A DNA stretch of 64,000 nt, from positions 1 through 64,000 of the forward strand of contig NZ_NFIN01000013.1 of the NCBI RefSeq assembly GCF_002161765.1, written 5' to 3'. Position 1 is the stretch's first letter. The number at the start of each line of letters is the position of its first letter. The notes below the pieces were generated by a model, which had not been told where the DNA came from, ran no database searches, and was given only the letters and a program-made list of their open reading frames with translations. Position numbers and translations under genes: made by a program. This DNA is from Bacteroides sp. An322 (GTDB lineage: Bacteria; Bacteroidota; Bacteroidia; Bacteroidales; Bacteroidaceae). Below are positions 54,643 to 63,783 of the stretch, one piece after another.

Positions 54643-54650
54643 TATCTTTG
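54643..54650 (+). promoter_or_regulatory. -7 element of fhs
   Basis: TATCTTTG is a perfect TAnnTTTG, 25 bases before the fhs start. The only nearby TTTG (54627) is too close to be a -33 box. Confidence 0.6.
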
Positions 54651-54674
54651 CACTCCAATTTTAAATTCTTGGAT

Positions 54675-56342
54675 ATGAAGTCAGATATAGAAATAGCTCG
54701 TAGTACGGAGCTGATGAAAATTAAGCAGATAGCCCAGAATTATGGGATTCCGACCGACCAAGTGCATCATTATGGAAGCTATATGGCAAAAGTCTCGGAA
54801 GCATTGATTGATGAAGAGAAGGTGAAGCAAAGCAACCTGATATTGGTGACCGCTATCACCCCGACCAAAGCCGGTATCGGAAAAACCACCGTATCTATCG
54901 GGCTTGCCTTGGGGCTGAACCGCATCGGGCGGAAAGCTTTTTGTGCCTTGCGCGAGCCTTCGCTCGGACCGTGTTTCGGAATGAAGGGCGGGGCAGCCGG
55001 AGGAGGATACGCTCAGGTGCTCCCGATGGAGAAAATCAACCTGCATTTCACGGGAGATTTCCACGCCATTACTTCGGCGCATAACATGATTGCCGCTTTG
55101 CTCGATAATTATATGTATCAGAATCAAGACAATGGTTTTGCGATGAAGGAAGTGCTGTGGAACCGTGTACTGGACGTGAACGACCGCGGCTTGCGGTATA
55201 TCGTGACCGGATTGGGAGGCAAGACCAACGGCATCACTCGCGAATCGAGTTTCGACATCACACCCGCTTCGGAGATTATGGCAATCCTTTGCCTGGCGAA
55301 AGACGAGGCAGACCTCCGTCGGCGCATCGAGAATATCCTGTTAGGTTTTACCGTGGATAACAAACCGTTTACGGTGAAAGACTTGGGCGTGGCTGGTGCA
55401 ATTACGGTCTTGCTGAAAGACGCTATTGCGCCCAATTTGGTGCAGACCACCGAACATACGCCTGCGATTGTACATGGCGGTCCTTTCGCCAACATTGCCC
55501 ACGGATGCAATTCGGTCTTGGCTACGAAACTTGCCATGACGTTCGGCGAATACGTCATTACCGAAGCCGGATTCGGCGCCGACTTGGGTGCAGAGAAGTT
55601 CTACGACATCAAGTGCCGCAAGGCGGGACTTCAGCCTAAGCTGACCGTGATTGTAGCCACGGCACAGGGCTTGAAAATGCACGGCGGTGTAAGTCTCGAT
55701 AAAATCAAAGAACCGAACATGGAAGGCTTGCAGAAGGGTTTCGCCAACCTCGATAAGCACATCGAAAACCTGCGCTCGTTCGGGCAGACGGTGGTTGTGG
55801 CGTTCAACCGCTATGCGAACGATACCGAAGAGGAAATCGCCTTGGTGCGCCACCATTGTGAAGAATCAGGTGTAGGCTTTGCCGTAAACAATGCTTTTGT
55901 CGAAGGAGGTGCCGGAGCCGTTGAATTGGCACAATTGGTGGTAGACACTGTCGAGCAGCATCCTTCGCAACCCTTGCATTTCGCATACGAAGATACCGAT
56001 AGCATCGAGGAGAAGATTTCGAAGGTGGCTTGCAATTTATATGGAGCAAGCGAAGTGACATACAGCATCACGGCACGGAAGAAAATCAAAATGGCGGAAG
56101 CGTTGGGCTACGAAAAGTTCCCGATTTGCATCGCCAAGACCCAATATTCGTTCTCGACCGACCCGAAACAGTATGGCGTAGCAAAGGATTTCGAATTCCA
56201 CGTGCGCGACATTGTGCTGAATGCCGGTGCGGAAATGCTGGTGGTCATCGCGGGCGAAATAATGCGTATGCCGGGCTTGCCCAAAGAGCCCCAAGCGTTG
56301 CACATCGACATCGTAAACGGGGAGATAGAAGGATTATCGTAA
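54675..56342 (+). CDS. fhs: Formate-tetrahydrofolate ligase
   Basis: The 555-residue enzyme makes 10-formyl-tetrahydrofolate from formate, ATP and tetrahydrofolate. The P-loop is in [20 protein letters not shown]. Other family motifs are [20 protein letters not shown] and [14 protein letters not shown]. The start [10 protein letters not shown] at 54675 gives the normal length; an earlier in-frame ATG at 54648 lies inside the promoter. An M23 peptidase follows 12 bases later. Confidence 0.95.
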   Translation: MKSDIEIARSTELMKIKQIAQNYGIPTDQVHHYGSYMAKVSEALIDEEKVKQSNLILVTAITPTKAGIGKTTVSIGLALGLNRIGRKAFCALREPSLGPCFGMKGGAAGGGYAQVLPMEKINLHFTGDFHAITSAHNMIAALLDNYMYQNQDNGFAMKEVLWNRVLDVNDRGLRYIVTGLGGKTNGITRESSFDITPASEIMAILCLAKDEADLRRRIENILLGFTVDNKPFTVKDLGVAGAITVLLKDAIAPNLVQTTEHTPAIVHGGPFANIAHGCNSVLATKLAMTFGEYVITEAGFGADLGAEKFYDIKCRKAGLQPKLTVIVATAQGLKMHGGVSLDKIKEPNMEGLQKGFANLDKHIENLRSFGQTVVVAFNRYANDTEEEIALVRHHCEESGVGFAVNNAFVEGGAGAVELAQLVVDTVEQHPSQPLHFAYEDTDSIEEKISKVACNLYGASEVTYSITARKKIKMAEALGYEKFPICIAKTQYSFSTDPKQYGVAKDFEFHVRDIVLNAGAEMLVVIAGEIMRMPGLPKEPQALHIDIVNGEIEGLS

Positions 56343-56354
56343 ATAATAGCAGAA

Positions 56355-57632
56355 ATGAAAAAACGAAGAGGATACATCATTGCGGCTGTAGTCGTTGCCG
56401 TGTTTTTGGGCGTTGTCGGAGTAAGGCACTATATGAATTACCTGGCACAGCCCTTGGACGAAGTGGAAGTGACCGACTCTGCCGAAGTAGACAACATCGT
56501 GCGCAAGTACGGAATACCTGTCTCGGACTATCAAATCCAGTACGGGATAGTAGAGCCGGGGCAGAACCTTTCCGTCATCCTCCGCAAGCACGGCTTGTCG
56601 CTGACCGAGGTGCATCAGCTGACGGAAAAGTCGGAAGGCGTGTTCGACGTGCGCAAGATAAAGGACGGACAGGCGTATGCGGTCTTCTCTACGAAAGACA
56701 GCATCCCGCAAAAAGAATACTTCGTCTACGAGGAAAGCCCTAAGTCGTACATCGTCTTCGATTTGCGCAACGGTTTTCAAGTGACCCGCAGCGAGAATCC
56801 CGTGACGTGGGAACGTAAAACGGTAGGCGGACGGGTGGAATCCTCGCTATGGGTGGCGATGCAGCAATGCGGCACGAATCCCCAACTGGCGCTCGACCTC
56901 TCGAACATCTTCGGGTGGAGCATCGACTTCTTCGGCTTGCAGAAAGAAGACGAGTTCCGCGTGTGGTACGAGCAGGAAACGGTAGAAGGGAAAGCCTTGC
57001 AGAACTTCCACATCTTAGCGGCTTCGTTCGCGCACGAAGACAGCGTCTACTATGCTATTCCCTTCGTGCAGGACGGCGAAGAACTCTATTACAATGCCGA
57101 CGGGAACAGCTTGGAAGGCGAATTCCTGAAAGCCCCGCTCGATTACTACCGCATCTCGTCGCGCTTCTCCAACAGCCGTTTTCATCCCGTCCTTCGCCGC
57201 TATCGGGCACACCACGGCGTGGACTACGCCGCCCCCAAAGGCACGCCCGTCTATGCCATCGGGAAAGGCAAGGTAATCGCCAAGGCATACCAAGCCGGAG
57301 GGGCGGGTAATTACCTGAAAATCCGTCACAACAGCCGTTACACCACCACCTATATGCACCTTTCGGGCTTCGCCAAAGGCATCAAGGTCGGCTCGGAAGT
57401 GAAGCAGAAAGAAGTCATCGGCTACGTGGGCAGCACCGGCCTTTCCACCGGTCCCCACCTCGATTTCCGCGTCTACGACAACGGCACGCCCGTCAATCCG
57501 CTCACCATTAAGTCGCAGCCCAAGAAGCCGATAAGCGAAGCCAACCGCCCGCAATTCGCCGTCGTCCGCGACTCCCTCCTCCGGGTGCTCGGAGCGATTG
57601 AAGTGAAGGCGGATACCGTGGATAATAGATAA
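56355..57632 (+). CDS. M23 family peptidoglycan metallopeptidase
   Basis: The 425-residue protein has one N-terminal membrane segment (about 6-24) and a LysM/OapA-like region (about 50-130, GIVEPGQNLSVILRKHGLS). A middle domain and a C-terminal M23 domain follow, with the zinc motif in RAHHGVDYAAPKGTPVYA and the second site in GPHLDFRVYDNG. It is an endopeptidase for peptidoglycan cross-links. It is likely co-transcribed with fhs. Confidence 0.9.
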   Translation: MKKRRGYIIAAVVVAVFLGVVGVRHYMNYLAQPLDEVEVTDSAEVDNIVRKYGIPVSDYQIQYGIVEPGQNLSVILRKHGLSLTEVHQLTEKSEGVFDVRKIKDGQAYAVFSTKDSIPQKEYFVYEESPKSYIVFDLRNGFQVTRSENPVTWERKTVGGRVESSLWVAMQQCGTNPQLALDLSNIFGWSIDFFGLQKEDEFRVWYEQETVEGKALQNFHILAASFAHEDSVYYAIPFVQDGEELYYNADGNSLEGEFLKAPLDYYRISSRFSNSRFHPVLRRYRAHHGVDYAAPKGTPVYAIGKGKVIAKAYQAGGAGNYLKIRHNSRYTTTYMHLSGFAKGIKVGSEVKQKEVIGYVGSTGLSTGPHLDFRVYDNGTPVNPLTIKSQPKKPISEANRPQFAVVRDSLLRVLGAIEVKADTVDNR

Positions 57633-57786
57633 TTCAACCTTCATTCGCCCCCTCGAACGGCACTTTTCCGGTTGCGGAAGCCCAATTCGAGGGGTCGAAT
57701 TGCATTTTTGCCGCGAAAAAAGTCCGATTTCGGACAAATAATCTTATCTCTCGGGCAAATAAACCCAAATTTTGATTCTATGAGCA

Positions 57787-58440
57787 CTATCCTAAGCACG
57801 CCTCCGCTATCTCCTGCATGTCGTTGATGAGCTTGCAGGTGTGGTATCCGTCGGCTACGGCGTGGCTGACGAATACGGAAACGGGTATCTGTATCCGCCC
57901 GTCCGCCTCGAAGTATTTCCCGAACTTGATGAGGGGGAAAAGGAGTTTGCTCTCAGTGTACGTGTCTTGCGCGAAGGCGGTGTAGCTCAGCCACGGCAGG
58001 CACGACACGGGGCAGAAGTTGGCGGGTTGTCCGGGGCGTGCCTTGATGACGCCCGTCACGTTCCGGTACGCCTCGATGTCCGCTACAATGGTCTGATAGA
58101 ACGTGTCGAAATCTTCGCTGTATTCGCTCCAGATGTCGGTGAACGTCTTGGTCTCCGGGTGGAAAAGCGTGTAGGAGGGCACTACCTCGTCCCAGTATCC
58201 TAATCGCCCGTCCTCGTCGAAGCTCATCCGGAATTCCTTGTTGCGGTTGACGGCTTTCATGATGACGTAGAGCATCACCGGAAAGAAGCGGAGCCCTTTT
58301 GCCTTCTGTGCCGCCACTAAGCGGGTGATGTCCAGATTGGCGTTCAGGTTGTATTTGCATTTGATTTGGTTGTAATAATAATCGAAGTAAACGCTTCGTT
58401 CCCACGTGGATTTGTCTATGATATGGAATTGGCTGTTCAT
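57787..58440 (-). CDS. Chloramphenicol acetyltransferase-like (CatA-fold) protein
   Basis: The 217-residue protein has the CAT fold with catalytic His 193 and structural Asp 197 in SHAVADGYH. The usual double His is Ser-His here, and the second His, the catalytic one, is kept. Typical N-terminal motifs such as YFDYYYNQIKCKYNLNANLD and PVMLYVIMKAVNRN are present. Length equals type A enzymes. Chromosomal copies in gut Bacteroidetes are common, and activity on chloramphenicol is not proven by sequence. Its promoter is one of two near-identical copies. Confidence 0.85.
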   Translation of the reverse strand: MNSQFHIIDKSTWERSVYFDYYYNQIKCKYNLNANLDITRLVAAQKAKGLRFFPVMLYVIMKAVNRNKEFRMSFDEDGRLGYWDEVVPSYTLFHPETKTFTDIWSEYSEDFDTFYQTIVADIEAYRNVTGVIKARPGQPANFCPVSCLPWLSYTAFAQDTYTESKLLFPLIKFGKYFEADGRIQIPVSVFVSHAVADGYHTCKLINDMQEIAEACLG

Positions 58441-58458
58441 GTTTTTCTCGCTTTTTTG

Positions 58459-58497
58459 TTTGCGAAGATACAGGGAAAATGGGAGAATGGCAAAGAA
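58459..58497 (-). promoter_or_regulatory. Promoter of the CAT-like gene (copy 1 of a 39-bp repeat)
   Basis: On the minus strand TTTG (plus CAAA 58491-58494), 20 bases and TATCTTCG (plus CGAAGATA 58463-58470) form a promoter. The 39 bases are identical to 61777-61815 except for one position (58472). It lies 25 bases after the mcrC stop and 18 before the CAT-like start. Confidence 0.75.
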
Positions 58498-58522
58498 TAA
58501 AAGAGGTAAGTAAGGTTGTAAC

Positions 58523-59563
58523 TCAAAAATTGAGGAATTGCTCCAGCTGCTTGGAAATGGCTTCGAAATCCTGATTCAAATCCAATGTCTTAACCATTAT
58601 CCGGTTGTTTCCGAAGATTGCGGACAAGTCGGGTGCCATATCTTCCTCTGTTTTTGCATACAGAAGCAGACCGCATACATTGCCCGTATGATGCGCATCA
58701 TAGTTTTTTACATAGGTGAATATTTGATACAGATTATTTGAATGAATACTTGGCTTGCTGAAATGATATTGCATGGCTTTGCCATAATATTTCGTGTCGA
58801 TAATTAGTGTCCGTTCGCCTTTATGCAGCACAATATCACTTTTCATAATCGGCAGGTATTCAACCATGCAAGATTCATTGTCGTTAATATCCCAGTATAT
58901 CCGATCCGGATTGGCAGACAATTCTTTATGATGCGTGCGGTAATATTCAAGGACAAAACGTTCAAACAAACGGTTCAAATGCTCATCCGAAAAGGTTGTC
59001 ATCCGATATTTGCCGCTCTCTGTAGTCATCAACATTCCGTCAATGATAAAATAGCAAACATTCATCAACATCCGATATGCCTGATTGTTCCGTTGATAAG
59101 TCAAGTTTTCCCAACGGATAGCACGTATATCTATTTCTTCCACCTCCGAAAAGAAGGGCATCACCTGCCGTAATTGTGCTTTTCGAGAGCTGGAAAGATT
59201 GATGTCGCGCAACAAAACAGATATAGTTGTTTTCAATATCTGATTTAAGGGATTATTTTCCGACAAATCATCATATTCACAACTCAACCTGTTTTGGCAA
59301 CGCATCCGATTCGTGATTGTCCCTTTTATATCCAACCGCCCTTTCAGAACCGAAAGATTTTCCTGCCGCTCCACGTATTTACGATGCAAGCCACGTTTCA
59401 GTTGTGCCGAAACTCCTTTGTATAAGATTTCGGCAAACAGGTCTTGGATGTGGTCGAATTCCTCTTTTGCGATATGCTCATAATTGTTCTTTTTCAATTC
59501 CGAAAAGGCGTATGACAGCATATAATAGATGTTGCGTATCAATATAGTCTTATCCTTAGTCAT
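58523..59563 (-). CDS. mcrC: McrC-type subunit of a McrBC restriction system
   Basis: The 346-residue protein has the family's N-terminal part (TILIRNIYYMLSYAFSELKK), a central FERFVLEYYRTHH and the PD-(D/E)xK nuclease core in LPIMKSDIVLHKGERTLIID followed by TKYYGK. It would supply the endonuclease that cuts modified or foreign DNA with McrB. The start overlaps the mcrB stop by 8 bases. The gene is visibly AT-richer than the flanking genes. Confidence 0.9.
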   Translation of the reverse strand: MTKDKTILIRNIYYMLSYAFSELKKNNYEHIAKEEFDHIQDLFAEILYKGVSAQLKRGLHRKYVERQENLSVLKGRLDIKGTITNRMRCQNRLSCEYDDLSENNPLNQILKTTISVLLRDINLSSSRKAQLRQVMPFFSEVEEIDIRAIRWENLTYQRNNQAYRMLMNVCYFIIDGMLMTTESGKYRMTTFSDEHLNRLFERFVLEYYRTHHKELSANPDRIYWDINDNESCMVEYLPIMKSDIVLHKGERTLIIDTKYYGKAMQYHFSKPSIHSNNLYQIFTYVKNYDAHHTGNVCGLLLYAKTEEDMAPDLSAIFGNNRIMVKTLDLNQDFEAISKQLEQFLNF

Positions 59564-61157
59564 GGAATATCCCGTTCAGTTTGTCCGACCATCTTTTCAC
59601 TTCTTGTTTATTGTCAAACCAATATTCCTGCAACATAGGAATAATGTCATAATTCACAACAGCCTTCAGCCATTGGTCTGATATTGGATTTTTCGTGCAA
59701 AGATAACTATGCCCTATTTCAAAACCTGCACCTAAAGAATCGTCTGCCTCTATCTGTTTATTCAATTCTTTGATTAATTCCACCAAAACGTCGAAACGGT
59801 CATTTTTCTTTTCTTTCTGATAAGCTTTGAATCCTTCCGTATCAAATCCTGGGCGCATTTCGAAAAAACTGAATCTCCTGCGCAATGCATAATCTATTAA
59901 TGCCAAACTTCGGTCTGCGGTGTTCATCATACCGATTATATATAGGTTCCGAGGGACTGAAAACTTTTCGTCTTTGTATGCCAACGTGAGTTTTTCTCCA
60001 CGATAATCCTTTTCAATAAGCATCAATAGTTCTCCAAATATTTTTGACAGATTACCACGATTGATTTCATCAATAATGAAAAAGTAATCTTTATCTGGAT
60101 GATTGGAAGCATTTTGGCAAAACTTATAAAACAAGCCCTTTTGCAATTCGAACGTTTCCCCCATTGGCTTATAGCCCATCACAAAATCTTCATAAGAATA
60201 ATTTTAGTGGAACTGGATAAAAGCAATACGGCTCTCGTCTTTTTCTTCCATCATTGCCCATGCTAACCTACGGGCACAAAATGTCTTTCCTACTCCCGGC
60301 GCTCCTTGAAGAATAACGTTTTGTTTGGTTCTAACCAAATGCCGAAGCATATCGAAATCTGCCTTATTTAGATATACTTCGCGTAAGAAATCTTCTTCTG
60401 TGTATTTTTCAAACGAACTATCAGGCAATGGATTATCGTTTATTGGTTTTTCTATTATCTGTTTAGGCATTTGAGTAAAATTTGAAAAATTTCCTACAAA
60501 ATAGACTAAGTCTATTACGGTTGTCCTTAACTTCTCATCTTGATAACAATCTTCTGAAAGCTTATCTGTTAAAAGGTTACGTATATCAGAATCTTTTTGA
60601 AGAATAATTGCTACTTCATCATATAACTTAAATATTTCTACAATGCTTTTGGCATCGATACCTCTTTTAGGAACAAATGCTGCATCCAGCTTTTTTGCAA
60701 ACTCCCTTGCACAAGAGTACTTATAAATATAATACTTATCAGGATAGCGCAACCAAAGATAAGTTGTAATGGCATTAAAATTCTGATAATGCTGTTTCCC
60801 TTTATTCCATTTCTTCACCAATTCATCCGCACTATGTTTAAACGAATCCATTCTGTATGCAAGATCTTTTGTCTCATCATATAAAATTTGAAACATCTTA
60901 CGAACTTTATCTGAATCAATTTCACAAAATCTCTCCAACATCTTTTTGGGGAAATTATTCATTGAAATTAACAAATTCCCCGTTTTACCCAATGCTTGTA
61001 CTAACATTCCTTTAAAGTCGTCTGCTTCTATGTCCCAATGAAGTTGGAAATGTCTTACAGCTTTCCATTTATAAATTTCATCAGAATAATGGTCTGCAAA
61101 GTACTGTTTATACGAATCAATTATCGCAGTAAGATTATCAAAATTTATATTCACCAT
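59556..61157 (-). pseudogene. mcrB: McrB-type AAA+ GTPase interrupted by one stop codon
   Basis: The full frame is 534 codons counting the final stop. The first 317 residues include an N-terminal recognition region and Walker A LQGAPGVGKTF (285-292). They end FIQFH and are followed by an in-frame TAA at 60204-60206. The same frame continues NYSYEDFVMGYKP, then Walker B FFIIDEINRGNLSK and the sensor MMNTADRSLALIDYALRRRF. The family reads F-H-Q-S/N-Y-S-Y-E-D here, so the stop replaces a conserved Gln (CAA to TAA). A GTG/ATG at 60182/60179 might restart translation, giving two halves with the ATPase motifs split. Confidence 0.85.
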
Positions 61158-61193
61158 ATCTTTTTTATTTTTACTGATTTTTCAAATCTTGCT

Positions 61194-61592
61194 TTACATC
61201 ACCCCTATCAGTTCGACATCGAATATCAGTGTGGAACCTGCAGGGATGCCAGGCTGGGAAAGTCTGCCATATCCTTGTTCGGCAGGGATGAATATTTCCC
61301 ATCGGTCACCCACGCGCATCTGCTGTAAGGCAATAATCCAACCTTCTATCAGGTCAGACAAACGGATGGCGAGCGGTACACCTCCACGGCTGGTATCAAA
61401 CTGTTTGCCATCGATAGTACATCCCGTATAATGCACAGTAACAATGCTTCGCAATGACGGACTTTTACCTGTTGAGTCTCCTGACGATATCACTTTGTAA
61501 AAAATGCCTTTTGGCAAAGGTAATACACCTTCTTCTTTCGATTTTTTTGCCAGCCAATCCTTATTGGCTTGTATGTATGCTTTCTTATCCAT
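61194..61592 (-). CDS. FKBP-type peptidyl-prolyl isomerase
   Basis: The 132-residue cytoplasmic protein has an N-terminal charged helix and the FKBP fold. The motifs are VTVHYTGCTIDGKQFDTSRG, LIEGWIIALQQMRVGDRWEI and IPAEQGYG. It catalyses prolyl isomerisation and may chaperone. It lies 36 bases upstream of mcrB on the same strand and probably shares the promoter at 61777. A role for it with McrBC is only suggested by position. Confidence 0.9.
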   Translation of the reverse strand: MDKKAYIQANKDWLAKKSKEEGVLPLPKGIFYKVISSGDSTGKSPSLRSIVTVHYTGCTIDGKQFDTSRGGVPLAIRLSDLIEGWIIALQQMRVGDRWEIFIPAEQGYGRLSQPGIPAGSTLIFDVELIGVM

Positions 61593-61641
61593 AAAGATTT
61601 TTATATGAAAAAATATACTTCAAACCTTCTTTGAGAACGAA

Positions 61642-61729
61642 TACGGCTTCATCAGTCAACACATACGGCTTCGTCAACCAACACATACGGTTTCGTCAGC
61701 CAACACATACGGCTTCATCAATGAACCTA
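61642..61729. repeat. Four tandem 22-base repeats inside an inverted repeat
   Basis: The unit TACGGCTTCRTCARYCAACA-type repeats at 61642, 61664, 61686 and 61708 without spacers, with the last copy diverging at its end. Outside, TTTGAGAACGAA (61630-61641) and TTCGTTCTCAAA (61757-61768) are perfect 12-base inverted copies. The array lies in the leader of the FKBP-mcrBC transcript. No gene is seen in 61593-61894. Confidence 0.75.
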
Positions 61730-61776
61730 ATTATCCATACTTCTTCCAACAATATTTCGTTCTCAAAAATCTTATT

Positions 61777-61815
61777 TTTGCGAAGATACGGGGAAAATGG
61801 GAGAATGGCAAAGAA
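61777..61815 (-). promoter_or_regulatory. Promoter of FKBP-mcrB-mcrC (copy 2 of a 39-bp repeat)
   Basis: On the minus strand TTTG (plus CAAA 61809-61812), 20 bases and TATCTTCG (plus CGAAGATA 61781-61788) form a promoter pointing to the FKBP gene. It differs from the CAT-like promoter at 58459-58497 at one of 39 bases. Confidence 0.7.
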
Positions 61816-61855
61816 ATCCGCGGCGAATGCAGGCAGGGGATTGGAAGATTATTGC

Positions 61856-61863
61856 TATCTTCG
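61856..61863 (+). promoter_or_regulatory. -7 element for the acetyltransferase genes
   Basis: TATCTTCG resembles TAnnTTTG with one change and lies 32 bases before the GNAT start. No TTTG box is visible at -33. Confidence 0.45.
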
Positions 61864-61894
61864 CAGAAGTATATTCAAAAGCATTATTTACACA

Positions 61895-62902
61895 ATGGAA
61901 CAGAAAACGACTCATCAGTTGACTACCTCGCGTTTGATTCTCCGCCCTTGGCGGGAATCGGATGCGGAAGCCTTGTACAAATACGCCAAAGACCCTGCCA
62001 TTGGTCCCGTTGCGGGTTGGCCTCCTCATACTTCGGTAGCGGACAGTTTGGAAATAATCCGCACGGTGTTTGCCGCTCCCGAAACGTATGCGGTGGTATT
62101 AAAAGCGACGGACGAGCCGGTAGGTAGCGTAGGTATCATGTTCGGAGACGGTTTGCACAGTGCTGAAATGCGACCGGGCGAGGCGGAGATAGGCTATTGG
62201 ATAGGTGTGCCTTATTGGGGGCAAGGACTGATACCCGAAGCCGTGCGTTGCTTGCTGAAAAGGTGTTTTGAGGATTTGGGAATAACTGCCGTTTGGTGCG
62301 GGTATTATGACGGCAACGTGAAATCCCGGCGTGTGATGGAGAAATGCGGTTTCCGTTTTCATCATACGGAAGAAGGCAAGACTTCTCCGCTTGGCGATGT
62401 TCGCACGGAACATTTCATGCGGATGACGAAGGGGGAATGGGAGGCAAATCAAGTATGGATTCAGCCCGTTATAAGCGATAAGAAATGTTATCTGCCTCTT
62501 TTGCTACTTGGGGATGAACAGGAATCCATGATTGACAGATATTTGGAGCGAGGCAAAATGTTCGTCATGCAGAATCAAGCAGCAACACCCATAGCCATAG
62601 CTGTGGTTACTGATGAGGGGAACGGCGTATTGGAATTGAAAAACTTGGCAGTTCATCCTCTCTTTCAACGGAAAGGGTATGGGCGAAGAATGATTGCGTA
62701 CATACGCGAACACTATAAAGACCAGTTTCATACGTTGCTTGCGGGTACGGGCGACAGCGGGCAAACCTTCTCTTTCTACAAGAGCTGCGGCTTCATGTAT
62801 TCGCATACTGTAGCCAACTTTTTCTTAAAGAATTATGACCATCCAATTATGGAAGATGGTAAGGTGCTGAAAGATATGATTTATTTTAAGCGTAAGATAT
62901 AA
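61895..62902 (+). CDS. Double GNAT acetyltransferase
   Basis: From ATG 61895 the product has 335 residues with two GNAT domains. The first (about 8-175) is RimJ/RimL-like, with TSRLILRPWRESDAEALYKY, EIGYWIGVPYWGQGLIPEAV and NVKSRRVMEKCGFRF. The second (about 185-335) is shorter, with ELKNLAVHPLFQRKGYGRRM and FYKSCGF. Each binds acetyl-CoA. The substrates are unknown. An in-frame extension to 61631 would run through the tandem repeats and promoter and is rejected. Confidence 0.85.
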   Translation: MEQKTTHQLTTSRLILRPWRESDAEALYKYAKDPAIGPVAGWPPHTSVADSLEIIRTVFAAPETYAVVLKATDEPVGSVGIMFGDGLHSAEMRPGEAEIGYWIGVPYWGQGLIPEAVRCLLKRCFEDLGITAVWCGYYDGNVKSRRVMEKCGFRFHHTEEGKTSPLGDVRTEHFMRMTKGEWEANQVWIQPVISDKKCYLPLLLLGDEQESMIDRYLERGKMFVMQNQAATPIAIAVVTDEGNGVLELKNLAVHPLFQRKGYGRRMIAYIREHYKDQFHTLLAGTGDSGQTFSFYKSCGFMYSHTVANFFLKNYDHPIMEDGKVLKDMIYFKRKI

Positions 62903-62909
62903 AAGGTAT

Positions 62910-63386
62910 ATGGTAACAAATTTGGATATACGTCGGTTGGCAGCACAAGACATCCCGGAAATGCGGAAATTGTTCCGTGCCACCGTTCTTACTGTCAATT
63001 CCAAGGACTATACGAAAGAGGAAGTCGAGGATTGGGCTTCGTGCGGAGACAGCGTAGAGCATTGGAAAGAACTGTTTGCAAAGAACAATTATATCGGTGC
63101 ACTTGACGGACAAGGCAATATTATCGGCTTTTCCTCCATGAACACAGACGGCTATCTGCACTCCATGTTTGTCCACAAGGACTGGCAAGGAAAGGGTGTG
63201 GCAACCTTGCTGCTTTCGGAAGTGGAAAAAATGGCTCGTAGATACGAGGTACACAAAATAAACGTTGAAGTAAGCATCACCGCACGACCTTTCTTTGAGA
63301 AGCGTGGCTACAAGGTGGTGAAGGAACAGAAGGCGAGAGCCAATCGGCTTTGGCTGACAAACTATGTAATGGAGAAGGCTATATGA
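62910..63386 (+). CDS. GNAT-family N-acetyltransferase
   Basis: The 158-residue protein has the acetyl-CoA loop in LHSMFVHKDWQGKGVATLLL and a C-terminal ARPFFEKRGYKVVKEQ. It starts 7 bases after the double GNAT gene. The stop overlaps the next gene as ATGA. The acceptor substrate is unknown. Confidence 0.88.
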   Translation: MVTNLDIRRLAAQDIPEMRKLFRATVLTVNSKDYTKEEVEDWASCGDSVEHWKELFAKNNYIGALDGQGNIIGFSSMNTDGYLHSMFVHKDWQGKGVATLLLSEVEKMARRYEVHKINVEVSITARPFFEKRGYKVVKEQKARANRLWLTNYVMEKAI

Positions 63387-63769
63387 ACATCTTGAAATCC
63401 CTCATAATATGGCTTTGCTTTATCCCCGTGGCCATCCTCAATGGAGGGTTGCGGGAATATGTATTAGTGGAAGCTATCGGAGAGGAATGGGCTTTGCCTA
63501 TGAGCGGGATTATATTAAGCGTGTGTATTTTCCTGATAACTTGGCTGCTATTGCCTCGAATGATAAAAGCCTTTACCTCCAAAGATGGCTGGTTGATTGG
63601 GATAAGCTGGGCATTGTTGACGATTGCTTTTGAATTTGCCGCAGGACTGGCGGGAGGCAGTACCGTTTCGGAACTTTTAGCCGCTTATAATCCGTTGTCC
63701 GGCAATTTGTGGTTGTTGGTTCTGGCGACTACGCTGTTGTCTCCAATTATAGTAAAAACACATACATAA
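63383..63769 (+). CDS. Small membrane protein, unrecognised
   Basis: The start at 63383 overlaps the GNAT stop by 4 bases (ATGA). The 128 residues contain four likely membrane segments (about 5-20, 38-58, 70-90, 105-122). It is translationally coupled with the acetyltransferase gene. No family was recognised. Confidence 0.7.
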   Translation: MNILKSLIIWLCFIPVAILNGGLREYVLVEAIGEEWALPMSGIILSVCIFLITWLLLPRMIKAFTSKDGWLIGISWALLTIAFEFAAGLAGGSTVSELLAAYNPLSGNLWLLVLATTLLSPIIVKTHT

Positions 63770-63783
63770 CACAATCAAATAAT

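Noticed and set aside
59556..60182. The second half of mcrB as a separate gene
   Set aside because: It continues in exactly the same frame as the first half, the join matches a conserved motif missing one Gln, and no independent start signal is seen.
61642..61729. CRISPR array
   Set aside because: The repeats are contiguous with no spacers, there are only four, and no cas genes are present.
61631..61894. N-terminal extension of the double GNAT protein
   Set aside because: It would be translated through the tandem repeats and a minus-strand promoter, and its peptide is a repeat of Asn/Thr/Arg with no domain.
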